A stretch of 64,000 bases of DNA from Haloarcula marismortui ATCC 43049 (GTDB lineage Archaea > Halobacteriota > Halobacteria > Halobacteriales > Haloarculaceae): assembly GCF_000011085.1 (NCBI RefSeq), contig NC_006396.1, positions 1,612,001 to 1,676,000 of the forward strand, written 5' to 3'. Positions within the stretch are counted from its first letter, which is position 1. The number at the start of each line of letters is the position of its first letter. This document shows, piece after piece, positions 8,413 through 15,685 of the stretch. The position numbers and the translations under genes were made by a program. The notes under the pieces are model-generated. The model was given only the letters and a program-made list of their open reading frames with translations, did not search any database and was not told the origin of the DNA.

Positions 8413-9303
8413 ATGGCAGACTCGATAGACGAATCAAAGAACGTTACAGTAACAGAAGAGGATCTTGAAAACAAATCGAAAGGCGAGCTTATCAAACTCG
8501 CCGGCCAGCTTCGTGACCGACGGAACGAGCTGAACCAGATGGCGTCCGAGCGGGCCTCCGCCCGAGACGACCTGAACGCGAAGACTCGCGAGAAGGTCGA
8601 CGAAGCGCAGGAACACCGCGAGAAGCGCGACGAACTCAACGAGCAGGTCCAAGAACACAAAGACCAGCGTAACGAGCTCAATGCGGAAGCAAACGAGCTG
8701 TTCGACAAGGTCGACAACCTGAAAAACGACCTCGAACTCGATGAGGGGACGTCAGTCGAACAACTCAAAGAGGAAATCGAGGACCTCGAGTTCAAGCAAC
8801 AGACCGAAGTGCTCTCCTCGGAAGACGAGAAGGAGCTCATCGAGAAGATCGAGACCAAGCGCGAAAAGCTCCAGGAGAAACAGGAGAAGCTCGATCAGGG
8901 CGGCGACCTCGAAGAGCTCAAAGAGGAAGCAGAAGAGGTCCGCTCTGAAGCCTCAAAGCACCACCAGAAGGTCACGGAACTGGCCGACGAGGCCCAGAAG
9001 CACCACAACGAGATGATCGAGGCCTACCGCGAGGCCGACGAGATCCGTGACGAGGCCGACGAGAAGCACGAGGAGTTCGTGGATGCTCAGGAAGCGGCCG
9101 ACCAGCACCACGAGGACTTCGTCCGCGTCCAGAAGCGCCTCCGCGAACTCGACAAGAAGGAAGAAGAGCAGGAGCGCTCCCAGCGCGAGGAGAAGCAGGA
9201 AGCCGCTCGCGAGGAAGCAGAGGAGATTTATCAGAAGTTCAAGGAAGGCGAGACCCTCGACACCGAGGACCTGATGAAGCTCCAGAAGGCCGGCAAGCTG
9301 TAA
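8413..9303 (+). CDS. archaeal coiled-coil protein (COG1340-like)
   Basis: A protein of 296 residues that is almost entirely charged heptad-like helix from about residue 15 to 285 (repeated E/K/R/Q with L, A and V; many EEL, EKREEL and HHE segments). There is no membrane segment or enzymatic motif. It resembles conserved archaeal coiled-coil proteins sometimes grouped as COG1340 (from memory); their role is unknown. It is a single-gene unit followed 38 nt later by the LysE gene, which may be transcribed with it. Confidence 0.75.
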   Translation: MADSIDESKNVTVTEEDLENKSKGELIKLAGQLRDRRNELNQMASERASARDDLNAKTREKVDEAQEHREKRDELNEQVQEHKDQRNELNAEANELFDKVDNLKNDLELDEGTSVEQLKEEIEDLEFKQQTEVLSSEDEKELIEKIETKREKLQEKQEKLDQGGDLEELKEEAEEVRSEASKHHQKVTELADEAQKHHNEMIEAYREADEIRDEADEKHEEFVDAQEAADQHHEDFVRVQKRLRELDKKEEEQERSQREEKQEAAREEAEEIYQKFKEGETLDTEDLMKLQKAGKL

Positions 9304-9340
9304 GTCTGCAGGATTTTCTCTCTGTTTTCACTGAACATAG

Positions 9341-10039
9341 ATGCATCACTCACTCGGCCTGCTCCAGCTCGGTGCGCTCTCGCTTGTCCCGACAGCCCTC
9401 GGCGGGGTCCTGTTTGGCCTCGCACTCGCTGCGCCGCCGGGCCCGATGAACGCCGTTATTGCCGAGGAGAGCGCCCTACGGGGCTGGCGGGCCGGCTTCT
9501 TTGCCGGCCTCGGCGCGATGACCGCTGACGCCTGTTTCCTCGTGCTCGCCGTACTCGGCGCCGCCACAGTAATCACCGAAACGCCGGGAGTCCGCCGCAT
9601 AATGGTCGGCGCCGGCGGGCTCCTGATGCTCTGGTTCGCGTACGGAGCAGTCCGGGAGGCCAATACAGCAGTTACAGAGGGAGACTCGTCAGTCACGTCT
9701 GGAGACAGCCGCGGCTTCCGCAAGGCCCTCGTTCTGGCGCTGACAAACCCCTATCAGGTCGCCTTCTGGCTCACCGTCGGCGTGGGCCTCCTTGAACCCG
9801 GCGTGGTCGACGTGGCGTCGTACGTGCCCGCGGTCGGGACTGACGCGCTAACCGTACAGACCGGGCATCCGGTCCTGCTAGGTGGGTTTTTCGGCGGTAT
9901 CGGTCTCTGGATTACAGGGTTCCCGGCGGCGATTGTCGCCGCAAGAGCGCGTATCGAACGGCTCGCACCGCTAATCGCGTGGGTCAGTGCCGCTGTTCTC
10001 GCCGGGACTGGCGTCCTGTTCCTGCTGCGAGCGCTATGA
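9341..10039 (+). CDS. LysE/RhtB family amino-acid exporter
   Basis: A protein of 232 residues with about six hydrophobic segments (near residues 15-35, 50-75, 80-100, 125-150, 175-200 and 205-230). The signature LALAAPPGPMNAVIAEES in the first helix and the following loop GWRAGFFAGLGAMTADA are the LysE/RhtB hallmark. It should sit in the cytoplasmic membrane and export amino acids or similar small molecules; the substrate is not predictable. Its last 6 nt overlap the convergent HD gene. Confidence 0.88.
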   Translation: MHHSLGLLQLGALSLVPTALGGVLFGLALAAPPGPMNAVIAEESALRGWRAGFFAGLGAMTADACFLVLAVLGAATVITETPGVRRIMVGAGGLLMLWFAYGAVREANTAVTEGDSSVTSGDSRGFRKALVLALTNPYQVAFWLTVGVGLLEPGVVDVASYVPAVGTDALTVQTGHPVLLGGFFGGIGLWITGFPAAIVAARARIERLAPLIAWVSAAVLAGTGVLFLLRAL

Positions 10040-10750
10040 GTCGCCCATCCCGGTCGCCACGTCGTCGAGGTCGTCCTCGACAGCCATTTCGGCGACCTCC
10101 ATCGTCAGCCACTCCTGAAACCAGCGGGTCCGCTTGAGCCGCTGGTGGACGAGAGACTCGGCGGTGTCGCTCTGAACACGCTCGCGCGCGTCCTCGCCGC
10201 GCTCGATGACACGGTCGACCATCTCGGCCGCGTCCATGTGTGTCCGGGACTCATACCCCATACGCAACAGCATCAGGGCAGTCCCGTTCGCGCCGACTTT
10301 ATCCAGAATGTCCGCCTCGATGAGACACTGTACTTCCAGCGGCAGGTCGTCCAGTGACCCCTGGTATGAGTGGACCTCGACGGCAGAGCAGACCTGTTCG
10401 ATAAACGATTCGGGGTAGTCACCGTGTGCCCGCAGATACTCGCGTGCGATCCGAGCGCCGGCTTCCGCGTGGAGATCCTGCTCGGCTTCCAGTTTTGCGA
10501 TGTCGTGAAACAACGCTGCCACGCGAGTCACGTCTACGTTTGCCCCTTCCTTGCGGGCGATTTTTGTCGCGATGTCGACGACGTTGAGGATGTGGTTGAA
10601 GCGGTACTCTGCGGAGTGCCACGGGTACCAGCGCATACGACCGCCTTCTTCTTCGTTTTCGACGCTCGCCGCGAGGTAGTCGTGGACGAATTCCTTCATT
10701 TCCTCAAACGCGTCGGCTGAGACAGGTGACTCCCTAATCTCGACGCCCAC
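10034..10750 (-). CDS. HD domain metal-dependent phosphohydrolase
   Basis: A protein of 238 residues. The HD signature runs in order: first His (YRFNHILNVVDIA, near residue 52), LFHDIAKLEAE (HD pair near residue 83), a further His in LHAEAGARIA and CSAVEVHSY, and the final Asp in IEADILDKVGANG. These ligands fit a di-metal HD phosphohydrolase acting on nucleotides or phosphoesters. It is cytoplasmic with a charged C-terminus. It is convergent with the LysE gene, overlapping by 6 nt, and is alone on its strand. Confidence 0.88.
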   Translation of the reverse strand: MGVEIRESPVSADAFEEMKEFVHDYLAASVENEEEGGRMRWYPWHSAEYRFNHILNVVDIATKIARKEGANVDVTRVAALFHDIAKLEAEQDLHAEAGARIAREYLRAHGDYPESFIEQVCSAVEVHSYQGSLDDLPLEVQCLIEADILDKVGANGTALMLLRMGYESRTHMDAAEMVDRVIERGEDARERVQSDTAESLVHQRLKRTRWFQEWLTMEVAEMAVEDDLDDVATGMGDS

Positions 10751-11036
10751 AGCACCACCTCCGGAGACGGATTTCGATATTCATCTTACACATATAGACG
10801 TACGTTCGACTCTTTAGCGTTACGACAGGGAGAACGGCTGCCACACCCGGCGTTTCTGGATGCAAACAGCGTCACAAAACCGGTCTTCGGAGCAGTTGTC
10901 CGAGCAGCGGACAACCGCCATCGCTGTCCCCGATTCCGTGTCAGGCGAGGTCTCTGTCGGGCGACAGCCGAGACTGGTTCTCAGCGGCTGGGAACATCAG
11001 TCCGGCTTTTTACATCTAATAGATAAATCGGTACAT

Positions 11037-11234
11037 ATGTCTCTCCAGCCACTGCATACGCCCGTCGGCGACGTGTCGATCGTTACCCACGCGATGAACG
11101 AACACCCGGTGACTGACGTCCTCGTTGGCGTCGGTATTGCCCTGTGTCTGTTCGGACTGTACTACAAACTGATACTACTCCCGGCGAACAGACAGGAATC
11201 GTCACAGCGCACGGGGGGCCAGTCGCCGCCGTAA
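11037..11234 (+). CDS. 65-residue single-pass membrane protein
   Basis: A protein of 65 residues from the ATG at 11037. The frame is open upstream, but a TATA-like CTTTTTACATC near 11006 places initiation about at this ATG. One hydrophobic helix (VLVGVGIALCLFGLYYKLIL, about residues 27-46) is followed by a positively charged tail. I do not recognise the family. It is convergent with the GNAT gene, whose stop lies 48 nt away beyond a GC-rich hairpin. Confidence 0.6.
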   Translation: MSLQPLHTPVGDVSIVTHAMNEHPVTDVLVGVGIALCLFGLYYKLILLPANRQESSQRTGGQSPP

Positions 11235-11250
11235 TTACGAAGATACAAAC

Positions 11251-11281
11251 AGAAAGCCCGCCCTTCAGGGCGGAGGAGATG
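11251..11281 (+). repeat. CCGCCC-TTCA-GGGCGG hairpin resembling an IS200/IS605 end
   Basis: The segment from about 11255 holds a perfect 6-bp stem with a TTCA loop followed by AGGAGATGTCA. From memory, this resembles the right-end hairpin of haloarchaeal IS200/IS605 (IS1341-type tnpB) elements. No transposase gene is nearby. It lies between convergent genes and could equally act as a shared terminator. Confidence 0.35.
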
Positions 11282-12010
11282 TCAAAGGTAGGCGGCGTCC
11301 CAGCGCATCGGCTTGCGAACGTTGCCGCAGCTGCTACATTCGATGCGACCCATTGAGTCCATCGCATTCGCCAGCGTTTCACAGTTACTGCAGTAGTAGC
11401 CGTAGCGATCGCTCCCCTCCTCTGTGACGTGGACCACATGGAACGGCGCCATTGACCCGGACTCGTGGTTGTTGTGATCGACGTAGACTGTCCGGCCGTC
11501 GTCAGTTATCCGTTCGCGGCCGAGTTCGTCAGCATCGGTGTAGAGGTTCTCGACGTAGGTCCGTCCAGCGATATCGACTTCACCCGTGCCGGCGCGTTCG
11601 AAGCCGCGGTCCTCGTAGAAGCTGTTGCCTTCGACGTTGTCGGCCAGCACGCGTCCCTGAAGCGTCTCGGCACCGCAGTCATGGAGTTCTCCGTGGGTCT
11701 CGTCAAACAACGCTGACCCGACCCCCTCGCCGCGGTATGCCGGGTCAACGTGCAGCCAGAGAATCGTCCCGATACTATCACCTGACAGGACACTCTCTGA
11801 GAGACCGACCACCTGCCCGTCCTGCTCGCCGACGAGAAGCAACCGATTACTCTCTTCACTGAGTATTTCGTTAATACGCGCTTCGTCGTACCACTCCTCG
11901 ATAGCGCTTGTAATCGCCTTCGGTCCCAGCGAGTACGACGCCTCGAGCGAGCGACGCGCCACGTCACGGATAGCCGGCCGGTCCGACAGCACTGCCTCCC
12001 TGATTTCCAT
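11282..12010 (-). CDS. GNAT acetyltransferase fused to a C-terminal zinc ribbon
   Basis: A protein of 242 residues. Residues 1-160 are a GNAT domain: an IREAVLSDRPAIRDV start, TILWLHVDPAYRGEGVGSAL (acetyl-CoA loop R-G-x-G-x-G) and NSFYEDRGFER. After a linker, residues 205-235 form a zinc ribbon with CSNC and CSSC pairs about 20 residues apart. The substrate is unknown; the ribbon may bind nucleic acid or protein. The stop codon falls immediately beside the IS-like hairpin at 11255. It lies downstream of tRNA-Gln on the same strand. Confidence 0.86.
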   Translation of the reverse strand: MEIREAVLSDRPAIRDVARRSLEASYSLGPKAITSAIEEWYDEARINEILSEESNRLLLVGEQDGQVVGLSESVLSGDSIGTILWLHVDPAYRGEGVGSALFDETHGELHDCGAETLQGRVLADNVEGNSFYEDRGFERAGTGEVDIAGRTYVENLYTDADELGRERITDDGRTVYVDHNNHESGSMAPFHVVHVTEEGSDRYGYYCSNCETLANAMDSMGRIECSSCGNVRKPMRWDAAYL

Positions 12011-12189
12011 ATGCCACTAGTTGGCACGGAACATCATAAATCTACAGTTCGGTGTCAGAATTTGGGACACTCGTTGAGCTATTCATGTGCGGACGTACGA
12101 TTTGTGGCCTCGACTGGGACGTGTCTGCTCGCTACCCACTGCTATCGTTGCTCCCCTATAGAAGTGCAGTCGCTGTTCAGACTCTGTCA

Positions 12190-12262
12190 CAGCATACTTC
12201 GGACGGATTCGAACCGCGAGGACTCGAATCCTCTCGTCCTCTGGGCTCGAACCGCTGAGATA
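12190..12262 (-). repeat. tRNA T-arm-like fragments
   Basis: Read on the minus strand, three T-loop-like units (GGTTCGAGCC, GAGGATTCGAGTCCTC and GCGGTTCGAATCCG) lie within about 60 bp downstream of tRNA-Gln. The last is a 14-nt identity with the T arm of that tRNA. No full cloverleaf can be folded. These look like fragments left by tRNA-targeted integration or duplication. Confidence 0.45.
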
Positions 12263-12293
12263 TTTCGCGCTCACGAACTTGTTGGCGCGAAAA

Positions 12294-12366
12294 TAGTCCC
12301 GGGCGGATTCGAACCGCCGTCAAGGGCTCCAAAGGCCCTTATGATTGGCCACTACACCACGGGACT
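12294..12366 (-). tRNA. tRNA-Gln (anticodon UUG)
   Basis: On the minus strand the acceptor stem AGTCCCG pairs with CGGGACT, followed by discriminator A. The anticodon arm AGGGC-CTTTGGA-GCCCT places TTG as anticodon, and the T arm is GGCGGTTCGAATCCGCC. Length is 73 nt, intronless, and CCA is not encoded. An 8-bp stem (TTTCGCGC/GCGCGAAA) just downstream could be a terminator. Confidence 0.95.
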
Positions 12367-12423
12367 GCACTCACTCTGTTCGCTTGACCCGTGAGAGTCG
12401 CAATTCCGAAGGAATTGCTCACC

Positions 12424-12440
12424 ACCACGGGACTGCACTC
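12424..12440 (-). repeat. partial duplicate of the tRNA-Gln 5' end
   Basis: A 17-bp stretch (ACCACGGGACTGCACTC on the plus strand) repeats 12356-12372, which spans the 5' acceptor strand of tRNA-Gln and its upstream flank. The copies are 68 bp apart, with a CAATTCC-GAA-GGAATTG hairpin (12401-12417) between them. Confidence 0.6.
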
Positions 12441-12493
12441 GCTGTATTCGGAATAATCGACGGAACGCACTTGAACGCTTCGAGAGCGGGCGG

Positions 12494-12928
12494 TCAGTCG
12501 CTGGTGACTTCGGCCTCGACTTCGAGCAGGCCACAGACATCTCCTTCGGAGTCGAAACAGTCGGGACACTGTGGTTTGCGATTGATGATAGTGTCGAGGC
12601 GATCAGCGACTGTTTCGTCGATGACGCCCTCCAGTTGCTTTGCCTCGGCCCGAAACTCCTCGACCTCGAGCACTTCGATGAGGAACCGCTCGATAATACA
12701 GTAGTTCTGGAGTGCCTCGCGAGCCTGTGCGATGCCGTCGTCAGTGAGGTCGACGCCTTTGTACTTCTCGTGGTTCAGCAGTCCTCGGCTTTCGAGCTTC
12801 CCGATCATCTCGTTTGCGCTCGCCGGGCTGACATCGAGCATATCGGCCACGTCACCGGTAGATGCCGGACCGTCCTCTTGCTGTTGCGTGAGATAGATCG
12901 CTTTCAGATACTGGGCCTGCGTGTTCAT
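12494..12928 (-). CDS. DtxR/MntR-family metal-dependent transcriptional regulator (SirR-like)
   Basis: A protein of 144 residues. The N-terminal winged helix (YLKAIYLTQQQEDGPASTGD, then VADMLDVSPASANEMIGKLE and GLLNHEKYKGVDLT) is the DtxR DNA-binding signature. The central ELE-rich helices form the dimer and metal domain. The C-terminus adds a CPDC-x7-C cluster. It probably senses Fe or Mn and represses uptake or storage genes. Its ATG overlaps the stop of the ferritin-like gene by 4 nt (ATGA), so the two are one operon and likely co-regulated by metal. Confidence 0.9.
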   Translation of the reverse strand: MNTQAQYLKAIYLTQQQEDGPASTGDVADMLDVSPASANEMIGKLESRGLLNHEKYKGVDLTDDGIAQAREALQNYCIIERFLIEVLEVEEFRAEAKQLEGVIDETVADRLDTIINRKPQCPDCFDSEGDVCGLLEVEAEVTSD

Positions 12929-13407
12929 TGATAGTCCTCCATCAGGTCGGTTACGTCTTCCACGCCCTCCGCCTCGTCCTCACGGATGTCCGATAGCACG
13001 GCAAGCAACCGCTCGCGGTCGATTGTGAATGTCACGTCCGACGCTTCGATCGCTTCGATGAGGTCGTCGTAGAACTTGTACGCCGTCTCCTCGTTACAGA
13101 GCTGGTCGTACAGCACGCCATCGAAGTCTTTGTCGGCTTCGTACTGGGCTTCGACCAGCATCTCGATTTCTTCGAACGGGACGGTGTCCGCTTCGAGGTC
13201 GTCGATGAGCGACTCCAGTTGCCGGCGGTGCTCAGCAGACTCTGTCTCGGCGTGCTCAAGGAGGTCAAGGACCGCCTGCTCGTGCTCTCCGCTCGTTTCT
13301 TCGGCGTGCTTGGCCGACCGTGCCTCGACGACCTCTTCGAGGACGATGCCGATCTGTAGCAGCCGGGCGAGCTGATGGTCGGACGCCACCGGCTGTGTAA
13401 GACTCAC
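12925..13407 (-). CDS. ferritin-like di-iron protein
   Basis: About 160 residues from the GTG at 13405-13407, preceded by a GGGGGTG ribosome-binding-like stretch. A GTG at 13446 is an alternative giving 173 residues. A TATA-like CTTAAG near 13468-13473 puts transcription start near 13444, so the inner GTG seems better. The helical protein carries LEEVVEARSAKHAEE, ETESAEHRRQLE and NEETAYKFYDDLIE. These spaced Glu/His residues resemble a rubrerythrin/ferritin-like four-helix di-iron site. Linkage to a DtxR regulator supports an iron-handling or oxidative-stress role. Confidence 0.72.
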   Translation of the reverse strand: MSLTQPVASDHQLARLLQIGIVLEEVVEARSAKHAEETSGEHEQAVLDLLEHAETESAEHRRQLESLIDDLEADTVPFEEIEMLVEAQYEADKDFDGVLYDQLCNEETAYKFYDDLIEAIEASDVTFTIDRERLLAVLSDIREDEAEGVEDVTDLMEDYQ

Positions 13408-13446
13408 GGTAACACCCCCACTCGGCGCTGTGCTGCAGTCATACAC

Positions 13447-13740
13447 GTAGTTCGGGGAGGGCCGGACTTAAGCGGTTCCCTGTCGCCGCCCTAGCGGCGG
13501 CGTCACGTTCCTGTTGGACCCGTGTGACTGTGTCTGGCTTCGCGGCGACAAGCTCCCCACTGGGACTGAGACTGTCGGCTATCACTGCGACACGATACAC
13601 CCCGTGATGGCAAGCGCCTTGCAGGGCGGACAGCCGACAGTATGAAACGACCCGACGGCTCCGACGTATCGTGATTGCTGTGCCTGCGTCCCGAGACGAC
13701 CGCCCGACGTACTGCGGTCGATACCGTACAGAGGTCACTA
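13447..13740. other. gene-free interval with GC-rich hairpin
   Basis: A 294-bp interval. It contains a CGCCGCC-CTAG-CGGCGGCG hairpin (near 13485-13503) and the TATA-like promoter of the ferritin-like gene. A minus-strand reading frame runs through it but lacks halophile-like composition and has no recognisable features. Nothing else is supported. Confidence 0.4.
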
Positions 13741-14247
13741 TCAGTCGCCTTCGGTCCCCGCCGCCGGTACCGCCTGCCAAGACACGTCCCGCCCCGGATA
13801 GGCGACCCGCCCGAACGGCCACTCGGTCGCAACCCACTCCCTGCAGGCCGTCTCGATCTCGTCGGCAAGGCCACGCTCGACTGCGGCCGCCGCCGTCCAG
13901 TAATATACCGCAGCGTCGTACCCCTCTATCCGTGTCGGCTGGACGTACAGACACCCCAGTTCGGTTGTCTCGGCGGGGTCGAATACACCGTATGTGAACG
14001 CGTCACGCCGCTGGTGTTCCCTATAGTGCCAGCACACGTCGATCCGGTTCTGCTCGGGGGTCAGTCCCGTCGGCCACTCGTCGTCGGGTCCGAAGATCCC
14101 GTGGAGGCGGTCACCGCTCTCGGTCACGGCCTCGTAATCTATTTCCGCGTCGGTGGGCGTCAGCGGCCGGAGCAGGAATTCGTTGGCCGACAGTCGGTCT
14201 GGAACGGGTTCGGACGGCCCGAGCAGGTCCGGCGTCTCGAAGGGCAT
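13741..14247 (-). CDS. GNAT-like N-acetyltransferase family protein
   Basis: About 168 residues from the ATG at 14247; a GTG at 14262 is an alternative. The pattern FLLRPLTPTDAEIDYEAVT near the start, a central aromatic segment, YGVFDPAETTELGCLYVQPT as the beta-hairpin, and YWTAAAAVERGLADEI resemble the GNAT fold. The acetyl-CoA R-G-x-G loop is not evident. Function is unknown. The two hundred bases upstream contain a possible gene fragment (14272-14398). Confidence 0.6.
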   Translation of the reverse strand: MPFETPDLLGPSEPVPDRLSANEFLLRPLTPTDAEIDYEAVTESGDRLHGIFGPDDEWPTGLTPEQNRIDVCWHYREHQRRDAFTYGVFDPAETTELGCLYVQPTRIEGYDAAVYYWTAAAAVERGLADEIETACREWVATEWPFGRVAYPGRDVSWQAVPAAGTEGD

Positions 14248-14271
14248 ACCCCCGAAACACACGATACGGAC

Positions 14272-14398
14272 ATTGTTGTTGCGATTGGCTGTGGCCGTCG
14301 TGTCGGTCTTCGACCTCAGCCTGTGGAAGTGCGGATTCGAGGAACTCAGCGACTTCTTCGGTCTTGTCCGGTTTGACCCTGATGGACGGTGAGACGCT
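14272..14398 (-). pseudogene. possible gene fragment without a start codon
   Basis: A minus-strand frame beginning after a TGA near 14401 reads IRVKPDKTEEVAEFLESA then LPQAEVEDR, an acidic halophile-like segment. It has no ATG/GTG/TTG start and runs out of frame into the acetyltransferase gene. It could be the remnant of a truncated gene; evidence is composition only. Confidence 0.25.
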
Positions 14399-14471
14399 TC
14401 ACAGCGGCTGTCTGGTGAAAACGAGCCGGTAGCAAGAAGCAGTAGACGGGAAAGGCTGCGGACGGGGGCGG

Positions 14472-15683
14472 TTACTGCCTGAGCCGCTCGTAGATCAGCT
14501 GGTCGAGGTCCTCGCGGAGTTCGTCCACCTCGACCTCCTCCAGCACTGGCACGAAGAAGCCCTCGACGAGCATGTTCTTCGCGCTCTCGGGGTCGACACC
14601 GCGGGAGGTCATGTAGAACATGTCCTCTGCGTCGACCTGCCCGACCGTCGCAGAGTGGGAGGCCTCGGTGTCGTGGTTGTTGATGATGAGCTTCGGCGAC
14701 GCGTCGGCCTCGGAGTCGTCGGAGAGCATGAGCGTGTTCTCACGCTGGTACGACGACGTGTCCCAGGCCTCGCGGCCGACGTCCTGAACGCCTTCGTACA
14801 CCGAGCGGGCGTCGTCGTCGAGGACGCCACGGGTGACGAGGTCGGCGATGGTGTGTTCGGCCTCGTGCCAGACACGCGACGCGATGTCGAAGTGCTGGTC
14901 CTCGTGGCCGAAGAACGCACCCAGAATCTGTGACTCGGAGGAGTCACCCAGCAGTCGGGTTTCGACGTTGGACTTGGTCAGGCGGGAGCCGATGTTGCCG
15001 TCGATCCAGTTGACCGTGGCGTAAGTGTCGGCGTGGCCGCGCTTGACCTGGAAGTTGTAGGTCTCCTCCGAGAGGTTCTGGAGCGCGCCGTACTGGACGT
15101 AGGCGTTCTCTTCGGCGACGACCTCGACGATGCCGGAGTAGTACTGGTCAGCGTCGGTCGTCTCGCCCGTCTGCTGGCGCTCCAGAATCGTGACCGAGGA
15201 GGACTCCTCGGCGAGGACGAGCGTGTAGTTGAACAGCGACTGGCTGTTCATCGTCGTCCGGATCTTCACGTCCTCGGCGTCGACGCCCTCGGGGACGTAG
15301 ACGACCGTTCCGGCAGAGAACAGGGCCGTCGACAGCGCAGTGAGGTAGTCCCGCTGCGGGTCAACGGTACTGCCGAAGTGCTCCTTGACGAGGTCCTCGT
15401 GGTCCGCAAGCGCTTCGCTCCAAGAGAGGACCTCGACGCCCTCCGCATCGACGCGGTCCTTGTCCTGTGCGTAGTCGAGCGGGTCGACCAGCGACTCGTA
15501 TTCGAGCGCGTCGAGGTTCGTCCAGGTGCGACCCGGCGTCCGGATGACGTCCGGCATGTCGAGCTCTTCGAGCGCCGCGAGCGCGTCCTTTCGCGTCTCC
15601 AGTAGCCACTCGGGCTCGCCGAGGTCGTCTGAAATCTGTTCTACCTGCGCCTCTGTGAGATTGGCGTGTACCTGCGTACTCAT
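14472..15683 (-). CDS. sufD: Fe-S cluster assembly protein SufD
   Basis: A protein of 403 residues. The N-terminus (EPEWLLETRKDALAALEELD) and the long beta-helix core of the SufBD family are visible. Near the C-terminus are NNHDTEASHSATVGQVDAED and the YMTSRGVDPESAKNMLVEGF signature. SufD partners SufB and SufC in the SufBC2D scaffold that assembles Fe-S clusters in the cytosol. It starts 2 nt after the sufB stop and is the last gene of the sufC-sufB-sufD operon. Confidence 0.95.
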   Translation of the reverse strand: MSTQVHANLTEAQVEQISDDLGEPEWLLETRKDALAALEELDMPDVIRTPGRTWTNLDALEYESLVDPLDYAQDKDRVDAEGVEVLSWSEALADHEDLVKEHFGSTVDPQRDYLTALSTALFSAGTVVYVPEGVDAEDVKIRTTMNSQSLFNYTLVLAEESSSVTILERQQTGETTDADQYYSGIVEVVAEENAYVQYGALQNLSEETYNFQVKRGHADTYATVNWIDGNIGSRLTKSNVETRLLGDSSESQILGAFFGHEDQHFDIASRVWHEAEHTIADLVTRGVLDDDARSVYEGVQDVGREAWDTSSYQRENTLMLSDDSEADASPKLIINNHDTEASHSATVGQVDAEDMFYMTSRGVDPESAKNMLVEGFFVPVLEEVEVDELREDLDQLIYERLRQ

Positions 15684-15685
15684 GG

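Noticed and set aside
12294-12366. tRNA-Gln as the attachment site of the 6.64-kb element
   Set aside because: The element's direct repeats are in the small protein gene near 22.5 and 29.1 kb and share nothing with this tRNA.
13439-13954. 171-codon minus-strand frame overlapping the acetyltransferase
   Set aside because: It overlaps a better-supported gene in another frame and is Arg-rich, unlike halophilic proteins.
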